Origin: Bacillota bacterium
GTDB taxonomy: Bacteria; Bacillota; SHA-98; Ch115
Assembly (NCBI GenBank): GCA_012842565.1
Contig: DUSO01000171.1
Span: 1 to 32,204 of the forward strand
Direction of reading: 5' to 3'
Length of the DNA: 32,204 nt
The notes beneath the pieces are model-generated. The model was not told the DNA's origin, ran no database searches, and was given only the letters and a program-made list of their open reading frames with translations. Positions 9,011 to 19,015 of this stretch are shown one piece after another. The stretch's first letter is position 1; the number at the start of each line of letters is the position of its first letter. Made by a program: the position numbers and the translations under genes.

Positions 9011-10630
9011 ATGTTGTTGCAGGGTAGGCTAGGAGAGACAACGCCACTTTCCCTGAGGCCTGGGCGCAGTCTCGTATCCAGGCTGGCACACAATCCCGGG
9101 CCGGAGAGGCGTCTCCGTCCGGGGCACAACTCGGGACGGGGGTGCCTCGCGGAGGGCCCGCGCCCGCCACGCGCATCACGGGCGGGTATTCTCCTCATGG
9201 CCATGGTGACCATGATGATCGCAGCCGCCAGCATTACCCTGATTGCTGGATATTCGTCCCGGGAAGCTACGGAGAACGGCACAACCGCCTGGCGGCTCCC
9301 TATGGGGACGATGATCTGCGGGGTCGAGTTCGGGGGCCTTACTCGTGAGGAGGCAATCTCCCGCCTCCGGGGCATAGCCACCATCCTCGAAACCAGGCCG
9401 GTCGCCTTGAGCCATGAGGACCAGGTCTGGATTTTTGACCCTCGGGCCGTCGAGATGAGAGTCCTTGTGGAGGCAACAATAGAGAGGGCATTCGCAGAGC
9501 TGGAAAGGGGATTCAGGGGTATCCCCGGACCGGGCAACGGCCAGCCGGGCATCGGTCGCGGCGCTAACCGCAGCGGCAGCCATAGCGGCGTCGCGGAGAT
9601 CTCCCCCGTCATCACGGGGGATACAGGGGCACTACGGCAATACCTGTCAGCCCTCGCGGTCGAGATCAATCACCAGCCCCGGAACGCATATATCTTCATT
9701 GATCAAAAAGACCAGGTCCACCTCGTAAGATCAGCCCCGGGCCACAGCCTTGACTGGCGGGCGACCTGGACTCGGCTGTTTGAGGCCTTGCAATCCCCGG
9801 TCGGCAGGGAGATCCAATTGAGCGTGACGGAGGTGGATCCTCTTGTCACAACGGAGGACGTGCAAGCCATGGGCATAAGGGAGCTCGTAAGCTCCTTTTC
9901 CACCCAGCTGGGGAGCCTCGCAGAGGATCGTGTACACAACATCGAACTGGCAATAGAGGCAATTGATGGCTGTACGATTGCTCCCGGGGAAGAATTCTCA
10001 TTTAACGCAATCGTGGGGCCCAGGAGCCGGGAGGCTGGGTACAAAGAGGCGCCGGTCGTTTTGAATTCCGAACTCGTGCCGGGCATCGGCGGGGGTATCT
10101 GCCAGGTTTCATCCACGCTCTATAACGCAGCTCTCCTGGCAAACCTGGACATCACGGCGAGGACTCCTCATTCCATCGCACCTGCCTACGTCCCCCCGGG
10201 TAGGGATGCCACCGTAGCCTATAACTATCTTGACCTTCGTTTTAAGAACAGCCTGCCCAGCCATATAATGGTCGTCGCCAGGCTCGAGGGGCGGTCGGTG
10301 GTCGTCAAGCTTTTCGGCACGAAGCCACGAGACCAGGAGATAAGCATCGATGTTCGAATCGAAGAAAAGCTCCACCCGAGGATAATTGAAAAGAGGGATC
10401 CGACCCTGGCCCCAGGGGAGCGAAAGATGGAGGACAATGGCTCTCCGGGCTATGTGGTCTCAGTCTGGCGCTTGGTCAAGAAAGGCGGGAGCATCTATCG
10501 CGAGTTGATCTCTCGCGACCGGTACGACCCGCGCCCGGCACTGGTAAGGGTGAATTATGAGCCGGGCGGCGATATGGGCCCGGTCTCCGGGGCAGCTCGA
10601 GACGGGGACAGACCTGCTGCCGCGTGGTGA
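9011..10630 (+). CDS. VanW/YoaR family envelope protein
   Basis: This is a 539-aa protein anchored by one N-terminal membrane helix (about residues 59-80). Outside the membrane come two repeats resembling the putative peptidoglycan-binding domain found in YoaR (about 95-160 and 190-285), then the VanW domain (about 288-443) with EFSFNAIVGPRSREAGYKEA-type sequence, GGGICQVSSTLYNA and NSLPSHI. A C-terminal segment resembling a G5/beta-rich tail follows. The role is unproven; the family is linked to the cell wall and, in one lineage, to vancomycin-resistance clusters, though nothing here suggests resistance. The start is uncertain: ATG 9011 (GGGGG 4 nt upstream), GTG 8870 (GGGAG upstream, 47 aa longer) and ATG 9197 (just at the helix) are all possible. 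Confidence 0.85.
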   Translation: MLLQGRLGETTPLSLRPGRSLVSRLAHNPGPERRLRPGHNSGRGCLAEGPRPPRASRAGILLMAMVTMMIAAASITLIAGYSSREATENGTTAWRLPMGTMICGVEFGGLTREEAISRLRGIATILETRPVALSHEDQVWIFDPRAVEMRVLVEATIERAFAELERGFRGIPGPGNGQPGIGRGANRSGSHSGVAEISPVITGDTGALRQYLSALAVEINHQPRNAYIFIDQKDQVHLVRSAPGHSLDWRATWTRLFEALQSPVGREIQLSVTEVDPLVTTEDVQAMGIRELVSSFSTQLGSLAEDRVHNIELAIEAIDGCTIAPGEEFSFNAIVGPRSREAGYKEAPVVLNSELVPGIGGGICQVSSTLYNAALLANLDITARTPHSIAPAYVPPGRDATVAYNYLDLRFKNSLPSHIMVVARLEGRSVVVKLFGTKPRDQEISIDVRIEEKLHPRIIEKRDPTLAPGERKMEDNGSPGYVVSVWRLVKKGGSIYRELISRDRYDPRPALVRVNYEPGGDMGPVSGAARDGDRPAAAW

Positions 10631-10646
10631 CCGGAGGCCCCTGGCT

Positions 10647-10676
10647 GGCGCAATTTGGCGCAATTCAGTACAATTC
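10647..10676 (+). repeat. Three 10-bp tandem repeats abutting the -35 box
   Basis: GGCGCAATTT (10647-10656), GGCGCAATTC (10657-10666) and AGTACAATTC (10667-10676) run without gaps directly into TTGACA at 10677. The shared core is CAATTY at one-turn spacing. Such phasing suits an activator or repressor binding one helix face, or an UP-element-like contact by RNA polymerase. Confidence 0.6.
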
Positions 10677-10706
10677 TTGACAGCCGGGAAGGCCATGTGC
10701 TACACT
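10677..10706 (+). promoter_or_regulatory. SigA-type promoter of the ATP synthase operon
   Basis: TTGACA (10677-10682), an 18-bp spacer and TACACT (10701-10706). The -35 is perfect and the -10 matches four of six positions. Transcription would start near 10713, about 280 nt before atpZ, leaving a long leader. Confidence 0.55.
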
Positions 10707-10990
10707 TGCAGCGTCGAGGAGGACAGAATCTGGTATCCGACAGGTGGGCGCAACCGGCCTTTCCCGGAGATCTATGTGCTTACAATCGGGTGACACACTG
10801 CCTAATCTCCCCCGGGGCCGTTTAGTCTCTATTATGGGGTGATGGTTTTCGAAGCCGCGGTGTGCCCGTGGCTTCGGTGCTTTGAGCCGGCTGGGTGTGC
10901 CCCGCCGGGGGGCAATCACGGGCGTTCCCGGGAGGGCTCCATGGAGCCTTCGGCCCGTCGAGCCGGATAGCCAAGCCCAGGGTATGTTTA

Positions 10991-11320
10991 ATGTGGGACC
11001 TAAAGTTTGATCCCGACATAGTTCGCGCGCTCAAGTTTTACGGGACCATTGGCTTTAATGTAGCGGGGTCAATGATCCTGGGCTTCCTCTTTGGTCGCAT
11101 CCTTGACAAGAGGCTGGGGACAGAGCCGTTATGCTCAATATTCGGGTTTCTCTTGGGTGCCGCTTCCGGTTTCTGGGGAGTGTGGAAGCTTACCCTGAGC
11201 GAGTTCTCGGGGCACTCCGGAGGACGGCCTCGTGACAGGCAGGGGCGGTCCGATAACTGTAAACAGTCCGGCAACTGTAAAGCCGGGCCTGATCGAAAGG
11301 GTCGAAAAGGCAGGAAGTAA
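10991..11320 (+). CDS. atpZ: AtpZ/AtpI family F0F1 ATPase accessory protein
   Basis: This 109-aa protein has two membrane helices: GTIGFNVAGSMILGFLFGRILD and a second around CSIFGFLLGAASGFWGVWKL. The arrangement and the GRILDKRLGTEP loop are typical of the AtpZ family (PF09527), which is encoded first in many Firmicute atp operons. AtpZ and AtpI are implicated in assembling the c-ring and in Mg/Ca uptake. The tail beyond the second helix is hydrophilic and basic (DRKGRKGRK). I chose the ATG at 10991, where homologous sequence begins (MWDLKFDPDIVRALKFYG); an in-frame start at 10895 would add 32 unrelated residues. Confidence 0.85.
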   Translation: MWDLKFDPDIVRALKFYGTIGFNVAGSMILGFLFGRILDKRLGTEPLCSIFGFLLGAASGFWGVWKLTLSEFSGHSGGRPRDRQGRSDNCKQSGNCKAGPDRKGRKGRK

Positions 11321-11462
11321 ACTGGCCGGGAGTAGAGCTACAGGCCGCAGGGTTACCCGGGACCCGCTCCTCCTGGGGCACAAGTCTGCCGGGGGCTCCT
11401 ACCGGGCATTCGGGGACATTGTTCTTATTCTAAATGGAAAGGGAGTGAGCCGCTATTCCTTT

Positions 11463-11479
11463 CGCCCGCCCTGCGGGCG
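11463..11479 (+). other. GC hairpin in the atpI initiation region
   Basis: CGCCCGC (11463-11469), loop CCT and GCGGGCG (11473-11479) form a perfect 7-bp stem. It lies between an SD-like AAGGGAGTG and the TTG at 11482, so it could limit or position initiation of atpI. Confidence 0.45.
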
Positions 11480-11481
11480 AG

Positions 11482-11814
11482 TTGTTTTGCGGCAGTCTTA
11501 TGATGATAGTCCTTGCACTCATCTCGGGAATCATCCTCGCCTGGCTGGATTATAGAGCTCTGCTGGCCGCGGCGGCCAGGGCCGTGAGTCTGGACAGGGT
11601 AAAAGCCGTACAGTTTATGCGGTGGGCTACGGCCGGAAGGTTCGCCATAGTGTTTCTTGCCCTCGCAGCCGGGGCTATGCTCCTCGGATCTAAGGCTTTC
11701 ATTGTCTATGCCATTGCTTTTGCCCTTGTCAGGGCTTCGTTGATAGCATATTGTATTCCTCGTACGCGCGTTGCCACGAAGGGTGGTGCTTCCCGGAGGG
11801 AGGTCAGCTCATGA
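11482..11814 (+). CDS. atpI: ATP synthase subunit I (AtpI), possibly short at the N-terminus
   Basis: This is a hydrophobic protein of about 110 aa with segments MIVLALISGIILAWLDYRAL, FAIVFLALAAGAMLLG and AFIVYAIAFALVRASLIAYC, separated by a basic cytoplasmic loop with RWATAGRF. This matches the last three helices of AtpI (PF03899); the usual first helix is not visible. The stop overlaps the atpB start (ATGA at 11811-11814), so the two are translationally coupled. The start is unclear. TTG 11482 and ATG 11500 lack a good SD, while AAGGGAGTG (about 11439-11446) would suit an ATT at 11455. A 7-bp GC hairpin (11463-11479) lies between these options. A stop codon at 11446 rules out a longer frame. 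Confidence 0.72.
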   Translation: MFCGSLMMIVLALISGIILAWLDYRALLAAAARAVSLDRVKAVQFMRWATAGRFAIVFLALAAGAMLLGSKAFIVYAIAFALVRASLIAYCIPRTRVATKGGASRREVSS

Positions 11815-12479
11815 AGGAGTCACCGATCAGGACGCACTGGCTCGTTCACGTAGGCCGGCTTAGTGTCCACATGGATACAGTCATAATGACGTGGATTGTA
11901 ATGGGGATCCTGATTTCTATGGCCTGGTTCGCTACCAGGAGGATGAAGGTCATTCCTTTTGGGCTTCAGAACCTGATTGAGTGGGCCGTGGAAAGCCTGG
12001 ACGGACTTGTCAGGGAAAACATGGGTGCCGCAGCAAATGTCTGCTTCCCTGTCCTGGCAACTCTTTTCCTCTTTATATTGATCTCAAATCTTATTGGATT
12101 GGTGCCGGGGATGTCATCGCCCACATCTGACATCAATGTCACGTTGGGGCTCGCAGCGGTCGTACTGGGCCTCACCGTGTATGCCGGGGCAAAGACCAGG
12201 GGAATCGGTAAGTACCTTGCAAGCTTCATAAAGCCAAATCCACTTTTCTTGCCACTAAACATACTGGAGATGTTTACCCGTTCCTTTACCCTGGCCTTCC
12301 GACTTTTTGGCAACATGTTTGCCGGTGACATGCTTATTGTAATCCTCGGGAAGCTGGTGATGTTTATAGTCCCTATGCTGGGGCAGGCTTTCCATGTCTT
12401 TGTGAGCGTGCTCCAGGCCTACCTGTTCTTAATGCTCGCCACGGCCTATATCGCCGTTTCACTTCAGGAATCAGAATAG
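11811..12479 (+). CDS. atpB: F0F1 ATP synthase subunit a
   Basis: This 222-aa subunit forms the static half of the ion path next to the c-ring. Five to six membrane helices are visible. The essential arginine is in AFRLFGNMFAGDML, after the family motif PLNILEMFTRSFTLAFR. The C-terminal helix VSVLQAYLFLMLATAYI contains the conserved Gln/Tyr positions of the last helix. The ATG at 11811 follows GGAGGGAGG by 7 nt and overlaps the atpI stop codon. An upstream frame from 11751 only reflects overlap with atpI. The length is at the short end for bacterial a subunits, as in many Firmicutes. Confidence 0.95.
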   Translation: MKESPIRTHWLVHVGRLSVHMDTVIMTWIVMGILISMAWFATRRMKVIPFGLQNLIEWAVESLDGLVRENMGAAANVCFPVLATLFLFILISNLIGLVPGMSSPTSDINVTLGLAAVVLGLTVYAGAKTRGIGKYLASFIKPNPLFLPLNILEMFTRSFTLAFRLFGNMFAGDMLIVILGKLVMFIVPMLGQAFHVFVSVLQAYLFLMLATAYIAVSLQESE

Positions 12480-12563
12480 GCAGGAGACTGTAAGCGAGGC
12501 AATAAACCATAAGTGCGGCCTGTAAAACGGCCCAAAATGAGGAGTCTTACCGGAGGGATGTCT

Positions 12564-12821
12564 ATGATAACTGGTGCTATAGCACTGAAACTAGCTTCTT
12601 TACTTGCTGTCTGTATTATTGTCTCCGTTGCGGCCATAGCAGCGGGGTTTGGTGATGCGCAGGTAGCGGGCAAGGCCGTTGATGGGATAGCGCGTCAGCC
12701 TGAGGCCAAGTCAACAATCTTCTCGACGATGCTCATCGGAATCGGGTTGGTTGAGGCTACGCCGATCATCGCGTTGGTAGTGGCCCTTATCCTTCTATAC
12801 GCAAATCCATTGCTGGGATGA
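12564..12821 (+). CDS. atpE: F0F1 ATP synthase subunit c
   Basis: This 85-aa hairpin protein forms the rotor ring. Helix 1 is followed by the polar loop GIARQPEAKSTI, then helix 2 with the ion-carrying glutamate in GIGLVEATPIIAL. The C-terminus LILLYANPLLG resembles that of Ilyobacter-type c subunits. At the position of the Na-liganding Gln of Na+-type rings I read Asp (GDAQVAGK), and the Ser after the key Glu is Ala, although the following Thr is kept. H+ is therefore more likely than Na+, but this is not settled. The ATG at 12564 has GGAGGG 6 nt upstream; ATG 12558 abuts the SD and is unlikely. Confidence 0.93.
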   Translation: MITGAIALKLASLLAVCIIVSVAAIAAGFGDAQVAGKAVDGIARQPEAKSTIFSTMLIGIGLVEATPIIALVVALILLYANPLLG

Positions 12822-12837
12822 TGGGAAGTGGCGGGAC

Positions 12838-13335
12838 ATGATTGACATCGACCTGACATTCCTGGCGACCGTCGTAAACTTCCTCCTGCTAACCGGGCTT
12901 TTGACGCTTATCCTCTATCGCCCGGTAAAGAAGCTCCTGGCGGAGAGGGCTGACCGTATCAATAATGATATGGCGAAGGCCCGCGAGGACCGTGCCAGGG
13001 CCCAGGGGCTGGTGGCGGAATACGAGGAGAAGCTGGCCCAGCTACAGAAGGAAATGCACGACCGGATAGAGGAGGCCACGCTCCGCGGGGAAGCGGCTAA
13101 GGAGGAGATACTCCAAAAGGCCCGCGATGAGGCCCGGCGCATCCTGGAGTCGGCGTCTCTGGAAGCCGATAGGATAAGGCGAGAGGCTTGGATAAAGCTG
13201 AGGGATGATTTGGTGGATCTTACTATGGCGGCTTGCGCAAAGGTTGCCGCCTCCGGCAACATTGCGGTAAGTGAAGAAGAGGTGCGGCGGGCGCTGGGCG
13301 AAGTAGTTGACGCGGGTGGTGCTGGGAGATGCTGA
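12838..13335 (+). CDS. atpF: F0F1 ATP synthase subunit b
   Basis: This 165-aa peripheral-stalk subunit has one N-terminal membrane helix ([20 protein letters not shown]) followed by [14 protein letters not shown] and a long charged helix to about residue 130. The C-terminal part ([13 protein letters not shown]...[12 protein letters not shown]) is of normal length and should be the region that contacts delta. The start ATG at 12838 lies 16 nt after the atpE stop, with GCGGG upstream. The last 7 nt overlap the start of the next gene, the delta/alpha fusion, so coupled translation is likely. Delta is not fused to b here, unlike in mycobacteria. Confidence 0.94.
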   Translation: MIDIDLTFLATVVNFLLLTGLLTLILYRPVKKLLAERADRINNDMAKAREDRARAQGLVAEYEEKLAQLQKEMHDRIEEATLRGEAAKEEILQKARDEARRILESASLEADRIRREAWIKLRDDLVDLTMAACAKVAASGNIAVSEEEVRRALGEVVDAGGAGRC

Positions 13336-15140
13336 CAACCAGGGAAGATGCTCCGGAAACATCAACAGTAAAGGTCTACCTCCCTGAACCCCCTACGGAC
13401 GCTACCCGGGGGTATATTATTGAAAAACTGAGACGGATCTTCGGCGATGGAGTGTCGATCAGCATCGATATCGACCCTTCGATCCTTGGGGGATTTGTAG
13501 TCCACTCGGGAGACCGGCTCATCGATGCGAGCGTCAGGGGGCGTATCGAACAATTGGAGCGGCTTCTCAAAGCGGTGGATATCCCGCCATGGGATAAGAC
13601 AGCCGACCCTCGTCAGATCATAAGGGCCTTGAAGAATGCCCTGGCCACGGCGACCCCCGGCGTGCGTGAAGAACGGGTGGGGACCGTGGCCTCCGTCGGA
13701 GATGGTGTGGTGCGCGTTGCCGGACTCGGGGAAGCCATGATCGGGGAAAAGGTCATCATAGGAGATTCTGTCCCCGCGAGTGTACTGGACCTGGATGAAA
13801 GCGAGGCAGGGTGTATACTACTGGGCCCCTGGAGCGATATCCGGGAGGGAGACGTCGTAAGGTGTACTGGTCGCCCCGTTGACGTGCCGGTGGGCCCGGA
13901 CCTCATAGGGCGGGTTGTAAACCCCCTGGGGGATCCCCTGGACGGCAAGGGACCTATAAGAAGCCTCAGGCGAAGGCCGATAGAGGGACCCGCACCAAAG
14001 GTATCGCAGCGCGAACCGGTACGCACGCCGCTCCAGACGGGGCTGAAAGTGATAGACGCTCTGGTTCCCATAGGGCGAGGCCAGCGCGAGCTCATAATCG
14101 GTGACCGTCAAACCGGCAAGACGGCGATTGCCCTGGACACGATCCTCAACCAAAGGGATTCAGGGGTAATCTGTATCTATGTGGCAATCGGGCAGAAGGC
14201 GTCGACCATTGCCCAGGTTATCAAGACCCTTGAAGATCGCGGGGCCATGGATTATAGCCTTGTGGTAGCGGCCTCCTCCAGCGACCCTGCGCCGCTGCGG
14301 TACATCGCGCCGTATGCAGGCTGCGCCATGGCGGAGGAATTCATGTACTCCGGGAAGGACGTACTCATCGTCTATGACGACCTGTCGAAGCATGCGGTAG
14401 CTCATAGGGAGATATCCCTCTTGCTCCGCAGGCCGCCGGGGAGGGAAGCATACCCGGGCGATATATTCTACGTGCACGGCAGACTGCTGGAGCGGGCCGG
14501 TAAGCTCACCGGGGCGCTGGGCGGGGGCTCCATGACGGCCTTGCCGATTGTAGAGACGCTGGCCGGGGATATTTCGTCATATATTCCGACGAACGTAATC
14601 TCGATCACCGATGGCCAGATATTTACTGAAGCTGATCTCTTCTTTGCCGGCAACAGGCCGGCCGTAAACGTTGGGCTTTCGGTCTCGAGGGTGGGGGGAG
14701 ATGCCCAGATACCCGCGATGAAGAAAATCGCGGGCCCATTAAGGCTTGAACTCGCACAGTACAGGGAGCATGCCGCTTTCGCCCAGTTCGGGGCCGACTT
14801 GGACAAGGCTACCCGGCAGCAGCTGGCGAGAGGGGAACGCTTGATGGAAGCGTTGAAACAGAGGCAATATAGCCCCATGCCGGTGGAGGAACAGTGTGCG
14901 TTCCTCTATGCCATGACGTCCCCTGGAATTGAAGAACTCAAGCTGGAGGATGTCCCTGCGTTCGAGGTCCAGTTTATCTCTTTCGTCAGGGAAAATTATC
15001 CTGGTGTCCTCAGGCGCATCAAGCAGGCCGGTGTCCTTTCCGAAGAGGATATGCGTCTCCTGTCGGAGGCTGCATCCAGGGTAAGGCGTGACTTATTGGC
15101 CCAGAACCACGCAAGGGGAAATCAGGCAAAGGCGAGCTGA
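13329..15140 (+). CDS. atpA: ATP synthase alpha subunit with fused delta C-terminal domain
   Basis: This 603-aa protein is about 100 residues longer than a normal alpha subunit. Residues about 93-603 are a complete alpha: the N-terminal helix ([13 protein letters not shown]), the beta-barrel (about 115-180), the P-loop GDRQTGKT (258-265), VLIVYDD (345-351), the arginine finger in [10 protein letters not shown] (R454) and a helical C-terminal domain. Residues about 13-80 match the C-terminal domain of delta/[13 protein letters not shown], a helix, then [20 protein letters not shown] and [17 protein letters not shown]. The six-helix delta N-terminal domain, about 105 aa, is absent, and no separate atpH is present. 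The frame is continuous, and the ATG overlaps the atpF stop. Alpha normally binds the delta N-domain through its own N-terminal helix, so the fusion probably alters how stalk and head connect. Confidence 0.93.
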   Translation: MLTTREDAPETSTVKVYLPEPPTDATRGYIIEKLRRIFGDGVSISIDIDPSILGGFVVHSGDRLIDASVRGRIEQLERLLKAVDIPPWDKTADPRQIIRALKNALATATPGVREERVGTVASVGDGVVRVAGLGEAMIGEKVIIGDSVPASVLDLDESEAGCILLGPWSDIREGDVVRCTGRPVDVPVGPDLIGRVVNPLGDPLDGKGPIRSLRRRPIEGPAPKVSQREPVRTPLQTGLKVIDALVPIGRGQRELIIGDRQTGKTAIALDTILNQRDSGVICIYVAIGQKASTIAQVIKTLEDRGAMDYSLVVAASSSDPAPLRYIAPYAGCAMAEEFMYSGKDVLIVYDDLSKHAVAHREISLLLRRPPGREAYPGDIFYVHGRLLERAGKLTGALGGGSMTALPIVETLAGDISSYIPTNVISITDGQIFTEADLFFAGNRPAVNVGLSVSRVGGDAQIPAMKKIAGPLRLELAQYREHAAFAQFGADLDKATRQQLARGERLMEALKQRQYSPMPVEEQCAFLYAMTSPGIEELKLEDVPAFEVQFISFVRENYPGVLRRIKQAGVLSEEDMRLLSEAASRVRRDLLAQNHARGNQAKAS

Positions 15141-15241
15141 CCAGGGTCGGGTAAGGGTGAGCTGAGCAGAGAGCTGGCTGGCCGGGGAAATATGAGCCGG
15201 GTGGCGTACGGACTGCCTTTTAGTACAAGGGTGATCATGTC

Positions 15242-17660
<2,419 letters not shown>

Positions 17661-17683
17661 GCGGAGGTGGCCGCAAGGGGGAA

Positions 17684-18154
17684 GTGGCATATGGGGTAGC
17701 ACGCAAAAAAATCCAGCTTGATGTGGTAACCCCTGATAAGGTTGAATTCTCCCGCCCCGTAGAGAGCATAATCGCGCCCGCCTGGGACGGGTACATCGGC
17801 ATCCTGCCAGGGCATATGCACCTTCTGACGAACCTCCAGACCGGGGTCCTTACCATCAAGGACGAGGGGGAGGAGATCCGGATGGCGGTGCGCGAGGGCT
17901 TTATGGAGGTTACCCCCACTAAGGTGGTGGTCCTCGCCGAGGCTGCCGAGATGGCTGAGGAAATCGACGTGGAAAGGGCGCTCGAGGCGAAGCGCCAGGC
18001 GGAAGAGATGATGGCCCGGAGTACCGAACACATAACGCTGGTGAAGGCGCAGGCCCGGCTCCAGAGGGCCGTCAACCGCCTCAAGGTGGCGAGATATAAA
18101 GAGAATGGTTTGAAGGGTACCTCCGGTGCCGAGAATGAACGCCGTGCGGAATAA
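17684..18154 (+). CDS. atpC: F0F1 ATP synthase subunit epsilon
   Basis: This 156-aa subunit has an N-terminal beta-sandwich (IQLDVVTPDKVEFSRPVESI, APAWDGYIGILPGHMHLLT, VREGFMEVTPTKVVVLAEAA) and a C-terminal pair of helices (about 92-140). It regulates ATP hydrolysis and links gamma to the c-ring. A hydrophilic tail of about 20 residues extends beyond the helices. The start is GTG 17684, with AAGGGG close upstream and GGAGG further away; no ATG is available in frame. It closes the atp operon, and a new promoter follows. Confidence 0.92.
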   Translation: MAYGVARKKIQLDVVTPDKVEFSRPVESIIAPAWDGYIGILPGHMHLLTNLQTGVLTIKDEGEEIRMAVREGFMEVTPTKVVVLAEAAEMAEEIDVERALEAKRQAEEMMARSTEHITLVKAQARLQRAVNRLKVARYKENGLKGTSGAENERRAE

Positions 18155-18180
18155 ACTCGGCTGGGCCCGCCGGGGCCGCC

Positions 18181-18209
18181 TTGTCAGCGCTTGAGACACA
18201 GGGTATAAT
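18181..18209 (+). promoter_or_regulatory. SigA-type promoter for the tmk-like gene cluster
   Basis: TTGTCA (18181-18186), a 17-bp spacer and a perfect TATAAT (18204-18209). Transcription would begin near 18216. This overlaps the ATG at 18215 and so supports the downstream GTG start at 18287 for the kinase-like gene. Confidence 0.68.
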
Positions 18210-18286
18210 GAGGTATGCGGGCGCCCGGCCCTTCTATCCTGAGCGCCCGGTTCTTCAAGGAGAAGCGGCCTGAGGGGGATGACCTG

Positions 18287-19015
18287 GTGGTGCGAGGTAG
18301 ATTCATCGTCTTTGAAGGAATTGACGGGTCAGGGGTTACGACTCAGGCCCACAGGCTAAAGGAATACGTCGGCAAGAAACTCGGGTTGCCTGTGCACCTT
18401 ACCAAGGAACCTACTGACGGCCCGGTCGGAGGGCTAATAAGGACGATACTGGCCAAGCGGGTGGGGGTGCCGACACGTGATGGCCGCCTCGAGAGTGTAG
18501 ACCCGCGGTGCCTTGCGTTGCTGTTCGCGGCCGACAGGATTGATCACCTCGAGGTCGACATCCTCCCAAAGCTCCAAAACGGGGTAACGATAATATGTGA
18601 CAGGTATTACCTCTCCTCTTTTGCCTATCAATCCCTTTCGGTAGATCTGAAGTGGATACGAGAGATCAATTCTAAATGTATTCATCCCGATCTCACCATC
18701 ATGCTCAGGGTACCCCCGCTGGTAGCTGAAAAACGCCGTCTCCAGGATCGGTGGCACGTGGAACTCTATGAGGAGACGCCGAAGCTGGAACATGTGAGTG
18801 CAAATTATCTGAGTATAATCAAGGAATTGCAGAGGGAGGGGCACCGGGTAGAGATCATAGACGGCAACAGGCCCCCCAATGAAGTTCATAAGGACGTGGT
18901 GCGGCTGGTGAGGTCGCTATTCACAACTACCGGAAACAAAAAAGCCCGGGCCAGGGGGTCTCCGCAGCTGGGAATAGACTTTGCCAGCGAAGGGGGCGGG
19001 TCCGCTGACGCGTGA
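18287..19015 (+). CDS. Thymidylate kinase-like protein with altered P-loop
   Basis: This 242-aa protein has the dTMP kinase layout: an N-terminal P-loop strand FIVFEGIDGSG, EPTDGPVGGLIRTIL (closer to archaeal-type enzymes than to Bacillus Tmk), CDRYYLSSFAYQS, and a lid region around KRRLQDRWHVELYEE. The P-loop reads GIDGSGVTTQ: the lysine that normally contacts the ATP phosphates is valine (codon GTT). It is either an enzyme using another residue or a kinase-like protein with another role. I chose GTG 18287 because GAGGGGG lies 8 nt upstream and because the promoter would start transcription at about 18216; ATG 18215 gives 266 aa. The next gene overlaps its end by 35 nt. Confidence 0.8.
   Translation: MVRGRFIVFEGIDGSGVTTQAHRLKEYVGKKLGLPVHLTKEPTDGPVGGLIRTILAKRVGVPTRDGRLESVDPRCLALLFAADRIDHLEVDILPKLQNGVTIICDRYYLSSFAYQSLSVDLKWIREINSKCIHPDLTIMLRVPPLVAEKRRLQDRWHVELYEETPKLEHVSANYLSIIKELQREGHRVEIIDGNRPPNEVHKDVVRLVRSLFTTTGNKKARARGSPQLGIDFASEGGGSADA

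Larger units (their letters stand above)
10631..10990. other. Upstream region and long leader of the ATP synthase operon
   Basis: It holds the phased repeats and promoter listed separately. A leader of about 280 nt follows, with a hairpin formed by CGAAGCC and GGCTTCG (about 10849-10876). No T-run follows the hairpin. I see no gene and no riboswitch class I recognise. Confidence 0.45.

Noticed and set aside
13329-13660. Fusion as an artefact of a missed stop or frameshift
   Set aside because: The frame is continuous, the start overlaps atpF as in a normal coupled gene, and the linker between domains is short and proline/charge-rich as in true fusions. Read-level checking is still the final test.
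18752-18764. GGCACGTGGAAC as a second parS
   Set aside because: Only one half-site matches and it lies inside the kinase-like coding sequence.
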